NCBI GenBank assembly: GCA_029834535.1
Contig: JAQMWT010000108.1
Span: 1-31,207 of the forward strand
DNA length: 31,207 nt
Direction: 5' to 3'
From: Chrysophaeum taylorii
Taxonomy: Eukaryota > Sar > Pelagophyceae > Pelagomonadales > Pelagomonadaceae
Shown here: positions 9,534 through 17,815 of the stretch, in pieces
Numbering within the stretch: the stretch's first letter is position 1
Layout of the letters: each line of letters starts with the position of its first letter
Position numbers and translations under genes: made by a program
The notes under the pieces: generated by a model
What the model was told of the DNA's origin: nothing
Databases searched by the model: none
Seen by the model: only the letters and a program-made list of their open reading frames with translations

Positions 9534-9633
9534 GTCCCGCGTACTTATCTCCGCCCGTCAGGCACATCCCTCATACCCCACAAACCCACCCACATCCTTC
9601 ATGCTCCCCACACACACCCCCCTCTTAGCAGTC

Positions 9634-9865
9634 CTTACTACTAATCGAGAGATGTATGTCTGTCTTTAAATGTCGACTGCTAAGAGGGGGGGGGGGATGT
9701 TTCTTTAAATGTCGACTGCTAAGAGGGGGGGGTGTGTGGGGAGTTTGTTTGTCTGTCGGTCTGTCTGTTTGTCTGTCTTTAAATAAACTAACTAACTAAT
9801 TTCGGACCTGTCCCGGGCATGGTGTCTTTAAATGTCGACTGCTAAGAGGGGGGTCTGTTTGTCTG
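9634..9865 (-). mobile_element. Mosaic of truncated LINE tails and a short-repeat piece
   Basis: Three pieces of the LINE 3' end lie in reverse orientation: 9634-9697 (CCTTACTACTAATCGAGAG ... CTGCTAAGAGGGGG), 9699-9743 and 9823-9855. Each centres on TTTAAATGTCGACTGCTAAG plus a G run. Between them are a TTTG/TCTG run (9744-9780) and 38 bp of the S repeat (9785-9822). Each piece is far too short to code. Repeated severely truncated insertions, or scrambled repair at a break, would give this pattern. Confidence 0.65.
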
Positions 9866-10029
9866 TCCCCCGATTTAGGGTAAGGATCAGGTAGGCGCGC
9901 GAGCCAGGCAGTGATCCTCCAAGCCGTCTACGGCGACCTCGCAGACTGTTTCCACGACCCGCGGCGGCTCTTTCAGCGCGCCATTCTCACGCCCCGTCGA
10001 AACGATGTTGTCGATGCTGACAACGCGCG

Positions 10030-10033
10030 CATG
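10030..10033. repeat. 4-bp target-site duplication CATG (left)
   Basis: CATG here is repeated at 11847-11850 after the 3' LTR. Intact fragments B, D and E have a single CATG at this site, so they show the empty target. Confidence 0.85.
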
Positions 10034-10735
10034 TGTGGCAGTAATGCCCATTTCCCCCCACTTGCCTGCCTGCCACCTGACTTACCCTGATTGTTGCCCT
10101 GGTATTGACCTTGCATTTATGGGGGGGGTGTCACCTTGACACCTTCACCTGCGCTTCCACTGGACCCAATGTACTAACTAACTAACTAACTTCAGACCTC
10201 TCCCGAGCATGGGAGCCAGGCCGGACCGACAGGTGCCAGTCCGGAATCACGGGCCTGTAGACGAGGAGCGCCGAAAGGTCGGTCGGCGGAGAGTCACCAT
10301 CAAGCTTGTCGCCATGCGACGAGGAGACCGCGATGTGACTGACAACCAACTCGTCGATAACCTTCCGTCTTCGCCCCCCGGCCATACCCCGTCCCACTGC
10401 GAACGTTCCGGCTGCCAACCGGCCCGCCCGGGAGGCGAATAGGTGCCAACCTACGCCGGGAGGGCGGATGCCCTCGCAAGGCTCAGGATTCGTGAGGCAC
10501 CGTCCTCCATCGCAACGGCAGTCGGCGATCAGGGTAAGGGACCGGGCATTTGTATTGCTTTCTTGTTGTTTCCTTGAAATTACCCTCAATTAAATGTTCG
10601 ACAGCACGGCGTGAGCGGAGTGTGAGCGCTTGGTTGGACGTGTGGTGGAACCACCCGTGGTTCAGGACAGTTGAGCGGTCACGTTGTGACCGACGGTTAG
10701 GCGAAGAGGGGCGGGTGAGCTGAGTTTCCACCACA
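10034..10735 (+). repeat. 5' LTR (334 bp net, split by S2)
   Basis: 10034-10173 plus 10542-10735 align with the 3' LTR with few differences, for example TCACCTTGACACC versus TCATCGTGACACC and one G-run length change. Near-identity implies a recent insertion. Confidence 0.85.
10174..10541 (-). mobile_element. SINE-like repeat, copy S2, inside the 5' LTR
   Basis: Same 5' (CTAA)n and 3' GGGTAAGG boundaries as S1. The 3' LTR at 11652/11653 (CCAATGTA|CCGGGCATT) is the empty site, so the insert is defined to within a base. Little or no target duplication is visible here (at most 1 nt), unlike S1 and S3. The minus-strand frame of about 100 codons is open, as in S1. Confidence 0.85.
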
Positions 10736-10737
10736 GG

Positions 10738-10753
10738 TGGTCTCAGAAACGGG
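10738..10753 (+). promoter_or_regulatory. Putative tRNA primer-binding site
   Basis: TGGTCTCAGAAACGGG lies 2 nt after the LTR. It begins with TGG, the complement of a tRNA 3' CCA end. The tRNA is not identified. The call rests on position and the TGG start. Confidence 0.5.
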
Positions 10754-10987
10754 AACTGACAGTTTCCGGGGTTGTTGTTACGCGAATCCCGGACTGTCAG
10801 TCTCCCGCGGTCGGCGGCGAGTCGGTTCGCAGCGGTTGAATGAGCGCAAAGCCGACGTGTTGGTAGGCGGTTTCGACGGATCGGAAGAGCGACTGAGTGC
10901 TCTTTACGTGAATCGGAATAAACGGCCGAAATATTACTACTCGGACGTTGAGCGTATTTTTGTGGATCTCAAGACAAAAAGCGAGCC

Positions 10988-11075
10988 CAGGAGACCACCC
11001 ACAGTCTCCAAAAAGAGGCAGAAAGAAGGCCGGAGAGACCAACCATAGTCTCGGAGACCAACCATAGTCTCTGGC
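10988..11075 (+). repeat. Triplicated GAGAC...GTCTC hairpins in the LTR element interior
   Basis: Three successive units of the form GGAGACCANNCA-AGTCTC occur at about 10990-11010, 11034-11053 and 11054-11073. Each can pair GAGAC with GTCTC around an 8- to 9-nt loop. Such repeated stem-loops could serve as packaging or replication signals, but this is inference. Confidence 0.5.
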
Positions 11076-11500
11076 GAGGCAAAAGGCTTGTGCCGTGTAA
11101 GTCCGTCGCACCGGTCAACCGCGCGAGTCGAACAGTAGCCGGCAAATTTTACTGCTCGACGAGAAGTTTTTGTGTTCGAGATAGCCGTTGATATCCGAGA
11201 GAAACCGCACCATGGAAACTAGAGGAGACTGACGTTTGTTTTGCGACCGCTTCTGCTGAAGAGCGACACTTAAGACCAGAAGACAAAGACCCTGACGGAG
11301 GTAGCTTCACTCGTCTACGAACGAATATGGACGGCTGTGAACCTTGTGCCTGACTTTCGCCTGAATGAAATTGATGTCCTCGTCAGTAACTTCGGCCTCC
11401 ACAGCAACAAAGTTCCTGCTGATGTAGCTCACCGAGCTTATCGTACCATTCGTGAGCGTGACCTTCGTCACCCTTTGAAGTCGAGGACGACTTCATCTCA

Positions 11501-11510
11501 AGTAGGGGGC
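11501..11510 (+). promoter_or_regulatory. Putative polypurine tract
   Basis: AGTAGGGGGC ends 3 nt before the 3' LTR start TGTGG. The position fits a plus-strand primer site. The tract is short and not pure purine. Confidence 0.45.
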
Positions 11511-11513
11511 TTA

Positions 11514-11846
11514 TGTGGCAGTAATGCCCATTTCCCCCCACTTGCCTGCCTGCCACCTGACTTACCCTGATTGTTGCCCTGGTATTGACCTTGCATTTAT
11601 GGGGGGGTGTCATCGTGACACCTTCACCTGCGCTTCCACTGGACCCAATGTACCGGGCATTTGTATTGCTTTCTTGTTGTTTCCTTGAAAGTACCCTCAA
11701 TTAAATGTTCGACAGCATGGCGTGAGCGGAGTGTGGGCGCTTGGTTGGACGTGTGGTGGAACCAGCCGTGGTTCAGGACAGTTGAGCGGTCACGTTGTGA
11801 CCGACGGTTAGGCGAAGAGGGGCGGGTGAGCTGAGTTTCCACCACA
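11514..11846 (+). repeat. 3' LTR (333 bp, uninterrupted)
   Basis: TGTGGCAG...CCACCACA, followed by the duplicated CATG. Contains the empty S2 site. Confidence 0.85.
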
Positions 11847-12620
11847 CATGACCGCGGCCTTTTTTTCCCGAAGACGAGGCGTCGGAGTTCTTTCGGCTGA
11901 CTAGGTTGGGTCGGAAGCCGACGCCTCGCTCTTTACAGTCGAGTTTTCAACTCCCTGATAACCAACGGCATGCTGACTTTGATCGCGAGCTTAAAGTCTT
12001 CGCAACCTCGACCCGTCGCACGGCCACTGCAACGGTACCAGATACATGATCGATCGTGTCGTGTCACCGAGGCTCCTCCAACCTGCATCCCTCAAGCCCC
12101 ACCGACGCCAAACGATCAACAAGAGCCAGAGGCAGACGCCCCGCAAGGTCGGCGTCCTCTTGCCCAAGCCCGTCTTCTGCCACGTCCAGCTCTACGTGGC
12201 TCTCTGTCGATCGGCAACCCCGAGGATATGCTCTTCTGAGTCGACGACTCCACCCTACCCCACACGTGCTGCGCAATACCTATAAGCCCCCTCCCGGCGT
12301 ATACACGCGCACTGTAGGTGAGCTTACTGGGCCAGGTGAACTTACTGGGGTTTGAGATTGGGACTAGGTGAACTGAGTGACGAGGTGAACTTACTGGGAC
12401 CAGGTGAACTTACTGGGGGTTTTAGAGTAAACTCAAAGGTTAGCGGCGTGTGCGGATCAAAGCACCTTGGATTGGCGGAGGCGAGAGCGACGAGCTCGAA
12501 GGAGTGGGTGTGAGCTAGGTGAACTTACTGACCAGGTGAACTTATATGAAACTTACTGGACAAGGTGAACTTACTGGGGTTAGAGATTTGGACTAGGTGA
12601 ACTTACTGACCAGGTGAACT

Positions 12621-12977
12621 AACTAACTAACTTCAGACCTCTCCCGAGCATGGGAGCCAGGCCGGACCGACAGGAGCCAGTCCGGAATCACGGGCCTGTA
12701 GACGAGGAGCGCCGAAAGGCCGGTCGGCGGAGAGTGACCATCAATCGCCATGCGACGAGGAGACCGCGATGTGACTGACAACCAACTCGTCGATAACCTT
12801 CCGTCTTCGACCCCCGGCCATACACCGTCCCACTGCGAGCGTTCCGGCTGCCAACCGGCCCGCCCGGGAGGCGAATAGGTGCCAACCTACGCCGGGAGGG
12901 CGGATGCCCTCGCAAGGCTCAGGATTCATGAGGCACCGTCCTCCATCGCAACCGCAGTCGGCGATCAGGGTAAGCGA
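12621..12977 (-). mobile_element. SINE-like repeat, copy S3, in the minisatellite of fragment C
   Basis: Flanked by CAGGTGAACT at 12611-12620 and 12978-12987, a 10-bp duplication. It lies in a repeat array that itself contains this sequence, but the undisturbed array in fragment D (14100-14125) supports a clean insertion. A 5-nt deletion near 12745 breaks the minus-strand frame kept in S1 and S2. Confidence 0.8.
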
Positions 12978-13066
12978 CAGGTGAACTTATATGAAACTTA
13001 CTGGGATTAGGTGAACTTACTGGGGTTAGAGATTGGGACTAGGTGAACTTACTGGCCTGCACTTGT

Positions 13067-13132
13067 CTTCTTCTTCTTCCTAACTACTAATCGACAGATG
13101 TTTGTCTGTTTGTTTGTCTGTTTGTTTGTTTG
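13067..13132 (-). repeat. LINE 3' tail fragment before fragment D
   Basis: A CTT run, then CCTAACTACTAATCGACAG and TTTG/TCTG units: the LINE 3' tail in reverse. It directly precedes the 5' boundary of fragment D. The equivalent at 14193-14247 precedes E. Confidence 0.6.
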
Positions 13133-14192
13133 TCCCTCGATTTAGGGTAAGGATCAGGTAGGCGCGAGAGTAAGGATCAGGTAGGCGCGCGAGCCAGGCA
13201 GTGATCCTCCAAGCCGTCTACGGCGACCTCGCAGACTATTTCCACGACCCGCGGCGGCTCTTTCAGCGCGCCATTCTCACGCCCCGTCGAAACGATGTTG
13301 TCGATGCTGACAACGCGCGCATGACCGCGGCCTTTTTTCCCGGAGACGAGGCGTCGGAGTTCTTTTCGGCTGACTAGGCTGGGTCGGAAGACGACGCCTC
13401 GCTCTTTACAGTAGAGTTTTCAACTCCCTGACAACCAACGGCATGCTGACTTTGATCGCGAGCTTAATGTCTTCGCAACCTCGACCCGTCGCACGGCCAC
13501 TGCAACGGTACCAGATACATGATCGATCGTGTCGTTGTCACCGAGGCTACTCCAACCTGTATCGCTTAAGGCCCCCCGGCGCCAAACGATCAACAAGAGC
13601 CAGGGCCAGACGCCCCGCGAGGTCGGCGTCCTCTTTCCCAAGCCCGTCTTCTGCCACGTCCAGCTCTACGTGGCTCTCTGTCGATCGGCATCCCCGAGGA
13701 TATACTCATCTGGGTCGACGACTCCACCCTACCCCACACGTGCTGCGCAATACCAACAAGCCCCCTCACGGCGTCCCCGAGGATATGCTCATCTGGGTCG
13801 ACGACTCCACCCTACTCCACACGTGCTGCGCAATACCGATAAGCCCCCTCACGGCGTCTACACGCGCACTGTAGGTGAACTTACTGGGGCCGGGTGAACT
13901 TACTGGGGTTGGAGATTGGGACTAGGTGAGCTGAGTGACCAGGTGAAACTGGGACCAGGTGAACATACTGGGGTTTTTAGAGTAAAGGGTTTTTAAAGTA
14001 AACTCAAAGGTTGGCGGCGCGTGCGGATCAAAGCAGCTTAGATTGGCGGAGGCGAGAGCGACGAGCTAAAAGGAGTTGGTGTGAGCTAGGTGAACTTACT
14101 GACCAGGTGAACTTATATGAAACTTACTGGGACCAGGTGAACTTACTGGGGTTAGAGATTTGGACTAGGTGAACTTACTGGCCTGCACTTGT
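13133..14192 (+). mobile_element. Helitron-like fragment D
   Basis: Boundaries TCCCTCGATTTAGGG and TGCACTTGT. Carries the helicase remnant (about 13200-13730) with the same motifs and a few private frameshifts. A tandem duplication of about 90 bp, starting at CCCCGAGGATAT, lies at 13690-13860. The minisatellite follows. Head-to-tail with C and E. Confidence 0.8.
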
Positions 14193-14247
14193 AACTACTA
14201 ATCGACAGATGTTTGTGTGTCTGTTTCTCTGTCTGTCTGTCTGTCTG
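14193..14247 (-). repeat. LINE 3' tail fragment before fragment E
   Basis: AACTACTAATCGACAGATG followed by a TCTG run, directly joining the 3' boundary of D to the 5' boundary of E. Same arrangement as before B and D. Confidence 0.6.
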
Positions 14248-15056
14248 TCCCTCGATTTAGGGTAAGGATCAGGTAGGCCCGAGAGTAAGGATCAGGTAGG
14301 CGCGAGAGCCAGACAGTGATCCTCCAAGCCGTCTACGGCGACCTCGCTGACTATTTCCACGACCCGCGGCGGCTCTTTCAGCGCGCCATTCTCACCCCCC
14401 GTCGAAACGATGTTGTCGATGCTGACAACGCGCGCATGACCGCGGCCTTTTTTTCCCGGAGACGAGGCGTCGGAGTTCTTTTCGGCTGACTAGGCTGGGT
14501 CGGAAGACGACGCCTCGCTCTTTCTTTACAGTAGAGATTTCAACTCCCTGACAACCAACGGGATGCTGACTTTGAGCGCGAGCTTAAGGTCTTCGAAACC
14601 TCGACCCGTCGCACGGCCACTGCGACGGTACCAGATACATGATCGATCGTGTCGTTGTCACCGAGGCTCCTCCAACCTGTATCCCTTAAGGCCCGCCTAC
14701 GCCAAACGATCAACAAGAGCCAGGGCCAGACGCCCCGCGAGGTCGGCGTCCTCTTTCCCAAGCCCGTCTTCTGCCACGTCCAGCTCTACGTGGCTCTCTG
14801 TCGATCGGCATCCCCGAGGATATACTCATCTGGGTCGACGACTCCACCCTACCCCACACGTGCTGCGCAATACCGATGAGCCCCCTCACGGCGTCTACGC
14901 GCGCACTGTAGGTGAACTTGCTGGGACCAGGTGAACTTACTGGGGTTGTAGATTGGGACTAGGGGAGCTGAGTGACCAGGTGAAACTGGGACCAGACCTG
15001 GTGAACTTACTAGGGTTAGAGATTGGGACTAGGTGAACTTACTGGCCTGCACTTGT
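14248..15056 (+). mobile_element. Helitron-like fragment E
   Basis: Boundaries TCCCTCGATTTAGGG and TGCACTTGT (15056). The helicase remnant is at about 14318-14860 and a shortened minisatellite follows. It is the last of three head-to-tail units and ends 16 bp before the start codon of the hydratase gene. Confidence 0.8.
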
Positions 15057-15072
15057 CGACATTTAAAGACAC
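15057..15072 (+). promoter_or_regulatory. 16-bp leader of the hydratase gene, made of LINE 3' end
   Basis: CGACATTTAAAGACAC, preceded by GT, matches the LINE 3' end (GTCGACATTTAAAGACA). The only bases between fragment E and the ATG are thus retroelement-derived. Any promoter must lie in transposon sequence. No TATA box is obvious beyond the short TTTAAA. Confidence 0.55.
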
Positions 15073-15876
15073 ATGTTCCGCCGTATTGTTCGCCGCCGCA
15101 TGTCAAGTTTCCAGCACATTCTGACCGAACGGCGCGGGGCCGTGGGTCTCGTGACGCTGAACCGGCCCAAGGCACTGAACGCGCTGTCGTCGCCGCTCAT
15201 GACCGAACTGAACGCCGCCGCGCGCGCCTTTGACAAGGACGAGGGCGTAGGGGCTATCGTCCTTACCGGCAGCGAGCGCGCCTTCGCCGCGGGGGCCGAC
15301 ATCAAGGAGATGAGCGATATGACGTTCCCCGAGACGTACACCCAGGACATGCTCGGCGACTGGGCGGATTTGACCAAGACAAAGAAGCCTGTAGTCGCGG
15401 CTGTCAACGGCTTTGCTCTCGGCGGCGGCTGCGAGTTGGCCATGATGTGTGACATAATTCTCGCGGGCACCGGCGCCAAGTTTGGCCAGCCGGAGATCGG
15501 TTTAGGGATCATCCCCGGCGCCGGTGGCACTCAGCGCTTGTGTCGCGCCGTCGGCAAGTCAAAGGCCATGGAGTTGTGCTTGACTGGAGCTCACGTATCC
15601 GCCGACGAGGCGCTCCGGTGTGGCCTCGTTGCCCGCGTCTACGAACCCGATCAGCTCGTAGATGAGGCGGTCAAGATGGCGGCCAAGATCGCGACCTTCT
15701 CCAAGCCGGCGGTCGCCATGTGCAAGGAGGCCGTCAATGCTTCCTTCGACCTTTCGCTCGCGGAGGGCGTTCGCCTCGAGCGCCGGCTCTTCCTCTCCCT
15801 CTTTGCGACCCACGATCAGAAGGAGGGCATGGCCGCCTTCAAGGAAAAGCGCGACCCAACCTTCGTAGATAAGTAG
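15073..15876 (+). CDS. Enoyl-CoA hydratase, mitochondrial type
   Basis: Complete 267-residue crotonase-fold protein, predicted to hydrate 2-trans-enoyl-CoA to L-3-hydroxyacyl-CoA in fatty-acid beta-oxidation. Visible signatures: [11 protein letters not shown] (about 28-38), the oxyanion/CoA loop [10 protein letters not shown] (71-80; A75), [13 protein letters not shown] (115-127; G118, catalytic E121) and [18 protein letters not shown] (138-155; catalytic E141). The [15 protein letters not shown] helix and the C-terminal KEKRDPTF follow, all as in short-chain ECHS1/EchA enzymes. The N-terminus [10 protein letters not shown] is arginine-rich without acids, as expected for a short mitochondrial presequence. 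A second Met at residue 10 could start the mature form. Length matches a one-domain hydratase. No introns, no frameshift, and third positions rich in G/C. It is hemmed in by transposons upstream and a CTTT microsatellite 40 bp downstream, so it may be a relocated copy. Confidence 0.95.
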   Translation: MFRRIVRRRMSSFQHILTERRGAVGLVTLNRPKALNALSSPLMTELNAAARAFDKDEGVGAIVLTGSERAFAAGADIKEMSDMTFPETYTQDMLGDWADLTKTKKPVVAAVNGFALGGGCELAMMCDIILAGTGAKFGQPEIGLGIIPGAGGTQRLCRAVGKSKAMELCLTGAHVSADEALRCGLVARVYEPDQLVDEAVKMAAKIATFSKPAVAMCKEAVNASFDLSLAEGVRLERRLFLSLFATHDQKEGMAAFKEKRDPTFVDK

Positions 15877-15916
15877 CCAACAGTACTACTACGCTGCTGC
15901 GTGTATCTGTTCGTGT

Positions 15917-16026
<110 letters not shown>

Positions 16027-16151
16027 CTGGTCCCGATTGAAGGGGTCTTTAAATCTCTCGCGCCGTCCGCGTGCGACCCCGCCATTCTGTAAGCGAGCCT
16101 CGACCTCGACTTTTCTGTCTCCAGAGTGCAATCATGAGCCATGTCTCTGAA

Positions 16152-17809
16152 GGCTTTGATTTCATAGCGCGAGCTCTAGACTAGTCCAGAAATTTTATTG
16201 TTTTGATATGCGAAAAGAAAGGAGAAGGAAGTTCGCCCTCATCTCGACGCTGATGGGTTGAGCTCGTACCTCGCTCTCTCGCGCCTTATCTAGCTTGCGC
16301 ACTATCTGTCTTCAGTCAATGCGGCAAGCGCGAGAATTAGCACCAAGTGTCGCTCGTTGGGAGCGCATAACCAGGCGGCGGGTAGCCATCTGTGTACTTT
16401 GATGGCAGCCTGCTCAAGTTCGACGCTTACCCAGGATGTGAAGAACTCTGCCGTCGTGCTCAAATATCAGGTCTTCCCGACTCGGTGTGCAGCGACTGAT
16501 CGGCACGTCTTCGAAGGTCCCATCAGCGTCGAATCTCCGAACAGCGATATCCAAAAGCGAAGTTGAGTAAACATTGGCCTGGGACTAGACCGTCGATCGA
16601 GCCGGTGCTGCCGAAAAAGTAGTGGCGGTCGCAGGGCTGAGTGCACTCGACGGCACGAAGATCCGACGGCCTCCTTGCAACGTGCTCCGCAAAGTTGGGG
16701 TAGAGTGACAGCTTGACGATGGCATCAGGGTTGTCCTCAGATCCTCTTGCAACCACATCGCGCGCCATCTCGACGTGCGCGGTAGAGATTGAGTCGACGC
16801 AAATACCGCGCTTCAGGAGGCCTGCCGCACGCTACCGCGGTAGCCGCAGTGCCCGTCGCCCACCTCGTTCTGCCGTCGGCGTCCGCATTCCGTCATTTGC
16901 TCGTCGATAAGACTGCGCGTCACGTCGGCGAAATCCGCATTGCGTACGATCCGAAACCAAGAGGGCGGTTCCGAAGCCGCGACGCCAAGTCACTCCCTGT
17001 AGTGCGACGGGGACAACAAGAGGTCGACTACCGAGTCGCCCATTCGTACTGAACAGAGCGTCGTGTCGGCTTCCGCAGGATGGAGGACAGTTCCTTGGCG
17101 CCAAGAGCGACCGCCATCAGCCGAACGAGACATAATTGTCCATCCGCGCAGGAGCTCGCCCGGGATGACGCCTCGAGATCGAGTGCCCCGACTCGCTAGA
17201 GCTCTGTACTCTTGTCGAAGGCGCCGAGTCCACACAAATTGCTTGGATCACATCGGTCACGTTGCCGTAGAGGTCAATCGGGTCGGTACTTCCAGGAGTT
17301 CGCCTGACCGGCTCTGCTTCTGACATCACCTCATTGTGTACGTCGTCCTCGTCGTCACGCACTCCACCGTTTTCCCTGGCGTACTTGGCTCGTTTCCTCG
17401 CAGCTGGTCGCGGGTGGAAGAAGGCCCTTCGAGGCTCTGCAGCGTCGCCTTTGCTTCAGCTACCCGCTGCTCCTCAGCACACTTGTCGCGTTCAATCTCT
17501 TCGTTGGTACGGCGCTTTCGCTGCTGAAGGTCCCTCCCCCGAGACATCGTTCGGTCAGTGGTCGGTCGGTGTTGCTTGCTCGTTAAAAAGTCTCGAGCAG
17601 CACGCCGCAAAATGCTAACGTGTGACGAGCTATTCTGGCCGCTCATTGGCTGGTGCTGACGTGTAACTAGCTAAACAAACCAATCAGCGTTCAGTTTAGC
17701 TCGTCATAGAGCTCGCAGTACAAAATCAGCCGCCCCCCTCTCTGGCCAGGGGGCGCTCAGCCCGCGCAGTACAAAATCAGCCGCCCCCCTCTCTGGCCAG
17801 GGGGCGCTC
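16152..17809. repeat. Palindrome 1, left arm
   Basis: Starts GGCTTTGATTTCATAGCGCG. The reverse complement of this arm runs from 17816 to 19434 with only scattered differences. The inner end carries a duplicated unit of about 50 bp (CGCAGTACAAAATCAGCCGC, at 17715 and 17766). GTCTCT occurs 3 bp outside the left edge (16143-16148) and immediately outside the right edge (19435-19440), a possible short target duplication. Confidence 0.85.
16409..17646 (-). pseudogene. Left-arm copy of OTU-motif gene, degraded
   Basis: Mirror copy of the right-arm gene. The N-terminal charged segment (SRGRDLQQRKRRTNEEIERD, 17326-17646) and the segment DPIDLYGNVTDVIQAICVD (17117-17362) are present. The DGHCGYRG box is also there but is followed by a 1-nt deletion, so the frame is lost. 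The C-terminal part NPDAIVKLSLYPNFAEHVAR (16523-16768) is open again. There are more breaks than in the right arm. See the right-arm entry for interpretation. Confidence 0.55.
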
Positions 17810-17815
17810 CGCGCT
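17810..17815. repeat. Centre of palindrome 1
   Basis: Only CGCGCT separates the inverted GC-rich units CCAGGGGGCGCTC and GAGCGCCCCCTGG. With almost no spacer the arms can fold into a very long hairpin. This is also a place where assembly errors are possible. Confidence 0.8.

Larger units (their letters stand above)
6111..9632 (+). mobile_element. LINE copy 2, 5'-truncated, with internal insert
   Basis: The copy begins at ACTTCATCACC, the codons just upstream of the RT domain, and follows copy 1 closely to the 3' UTR, stopping at CTTAGCAGT (9632). A 741-bp foreign piece replaces the junction at 6196/6938. By eye, identity to copy 1 is very high outside one short patch, so one duplication or two recent insertions are implied. 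The left truncation lies inside the same 13-mer that the S1 repeat used as its target in copy 1. Confidence 0.85.
10034..11846 (+). mobile_element. Small non-coding LTR element (TRIM-like)
   Basis: Two direct repeats, each starting TGTGGCAG and ending CCACCACA (TG...CA as in LTRs), bound a 778-bp interior with no gag or pol. CATG is duplicated at both outer edges. A putative primer-binding site follows the 5' LTR by 2 nt, and a purine-rich tract precedes the 3' LTR. Net size is about 1445 bp without the nested repeat S2. Size and structure match terminal-repeat retrotransposons in miniature, and the 4-bp duplication and LTR length also resemble retrozymes. I did not find a hammerhead core in the LTR on either strand. 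It would need proteins from another element to move. Confidence 0.85.
9866..13066 (+). mobile_element. Helitron-like fragment C, interrupted twice
   Basis: Begins at TCCCCCGATTTAGGG and ends CTGCACTTGT (13066). Its own sequence is 9866-10033, 11847-12620 and 12978-13066. The helicase remnant starts at about 9918, is cut at GCGCGCATG by the LTR element, and resumes at 11847 (CATGACCGCGG). The minisatellite is interrupted by S3. First in a head-to-tail series with D and E. Confidence 0.8.

Noticed and set aside
13443..13874. Arg-rich frames in Helitron-like fragments (also 5372-5788, 14563-14934, 22118-22402)
   Set aside because: These are off-frame readings of the helicase remnant; only the motif-bearing frames are meaningful.
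12318..14190. Regular short repeats resembling a CRISPR array
   Set aside because: The AGGTGAACTTACTGG units abut one another with variable lengths and no unique spacers of constant size; they belong to Helitron-like fragments in a eukaryotic context.
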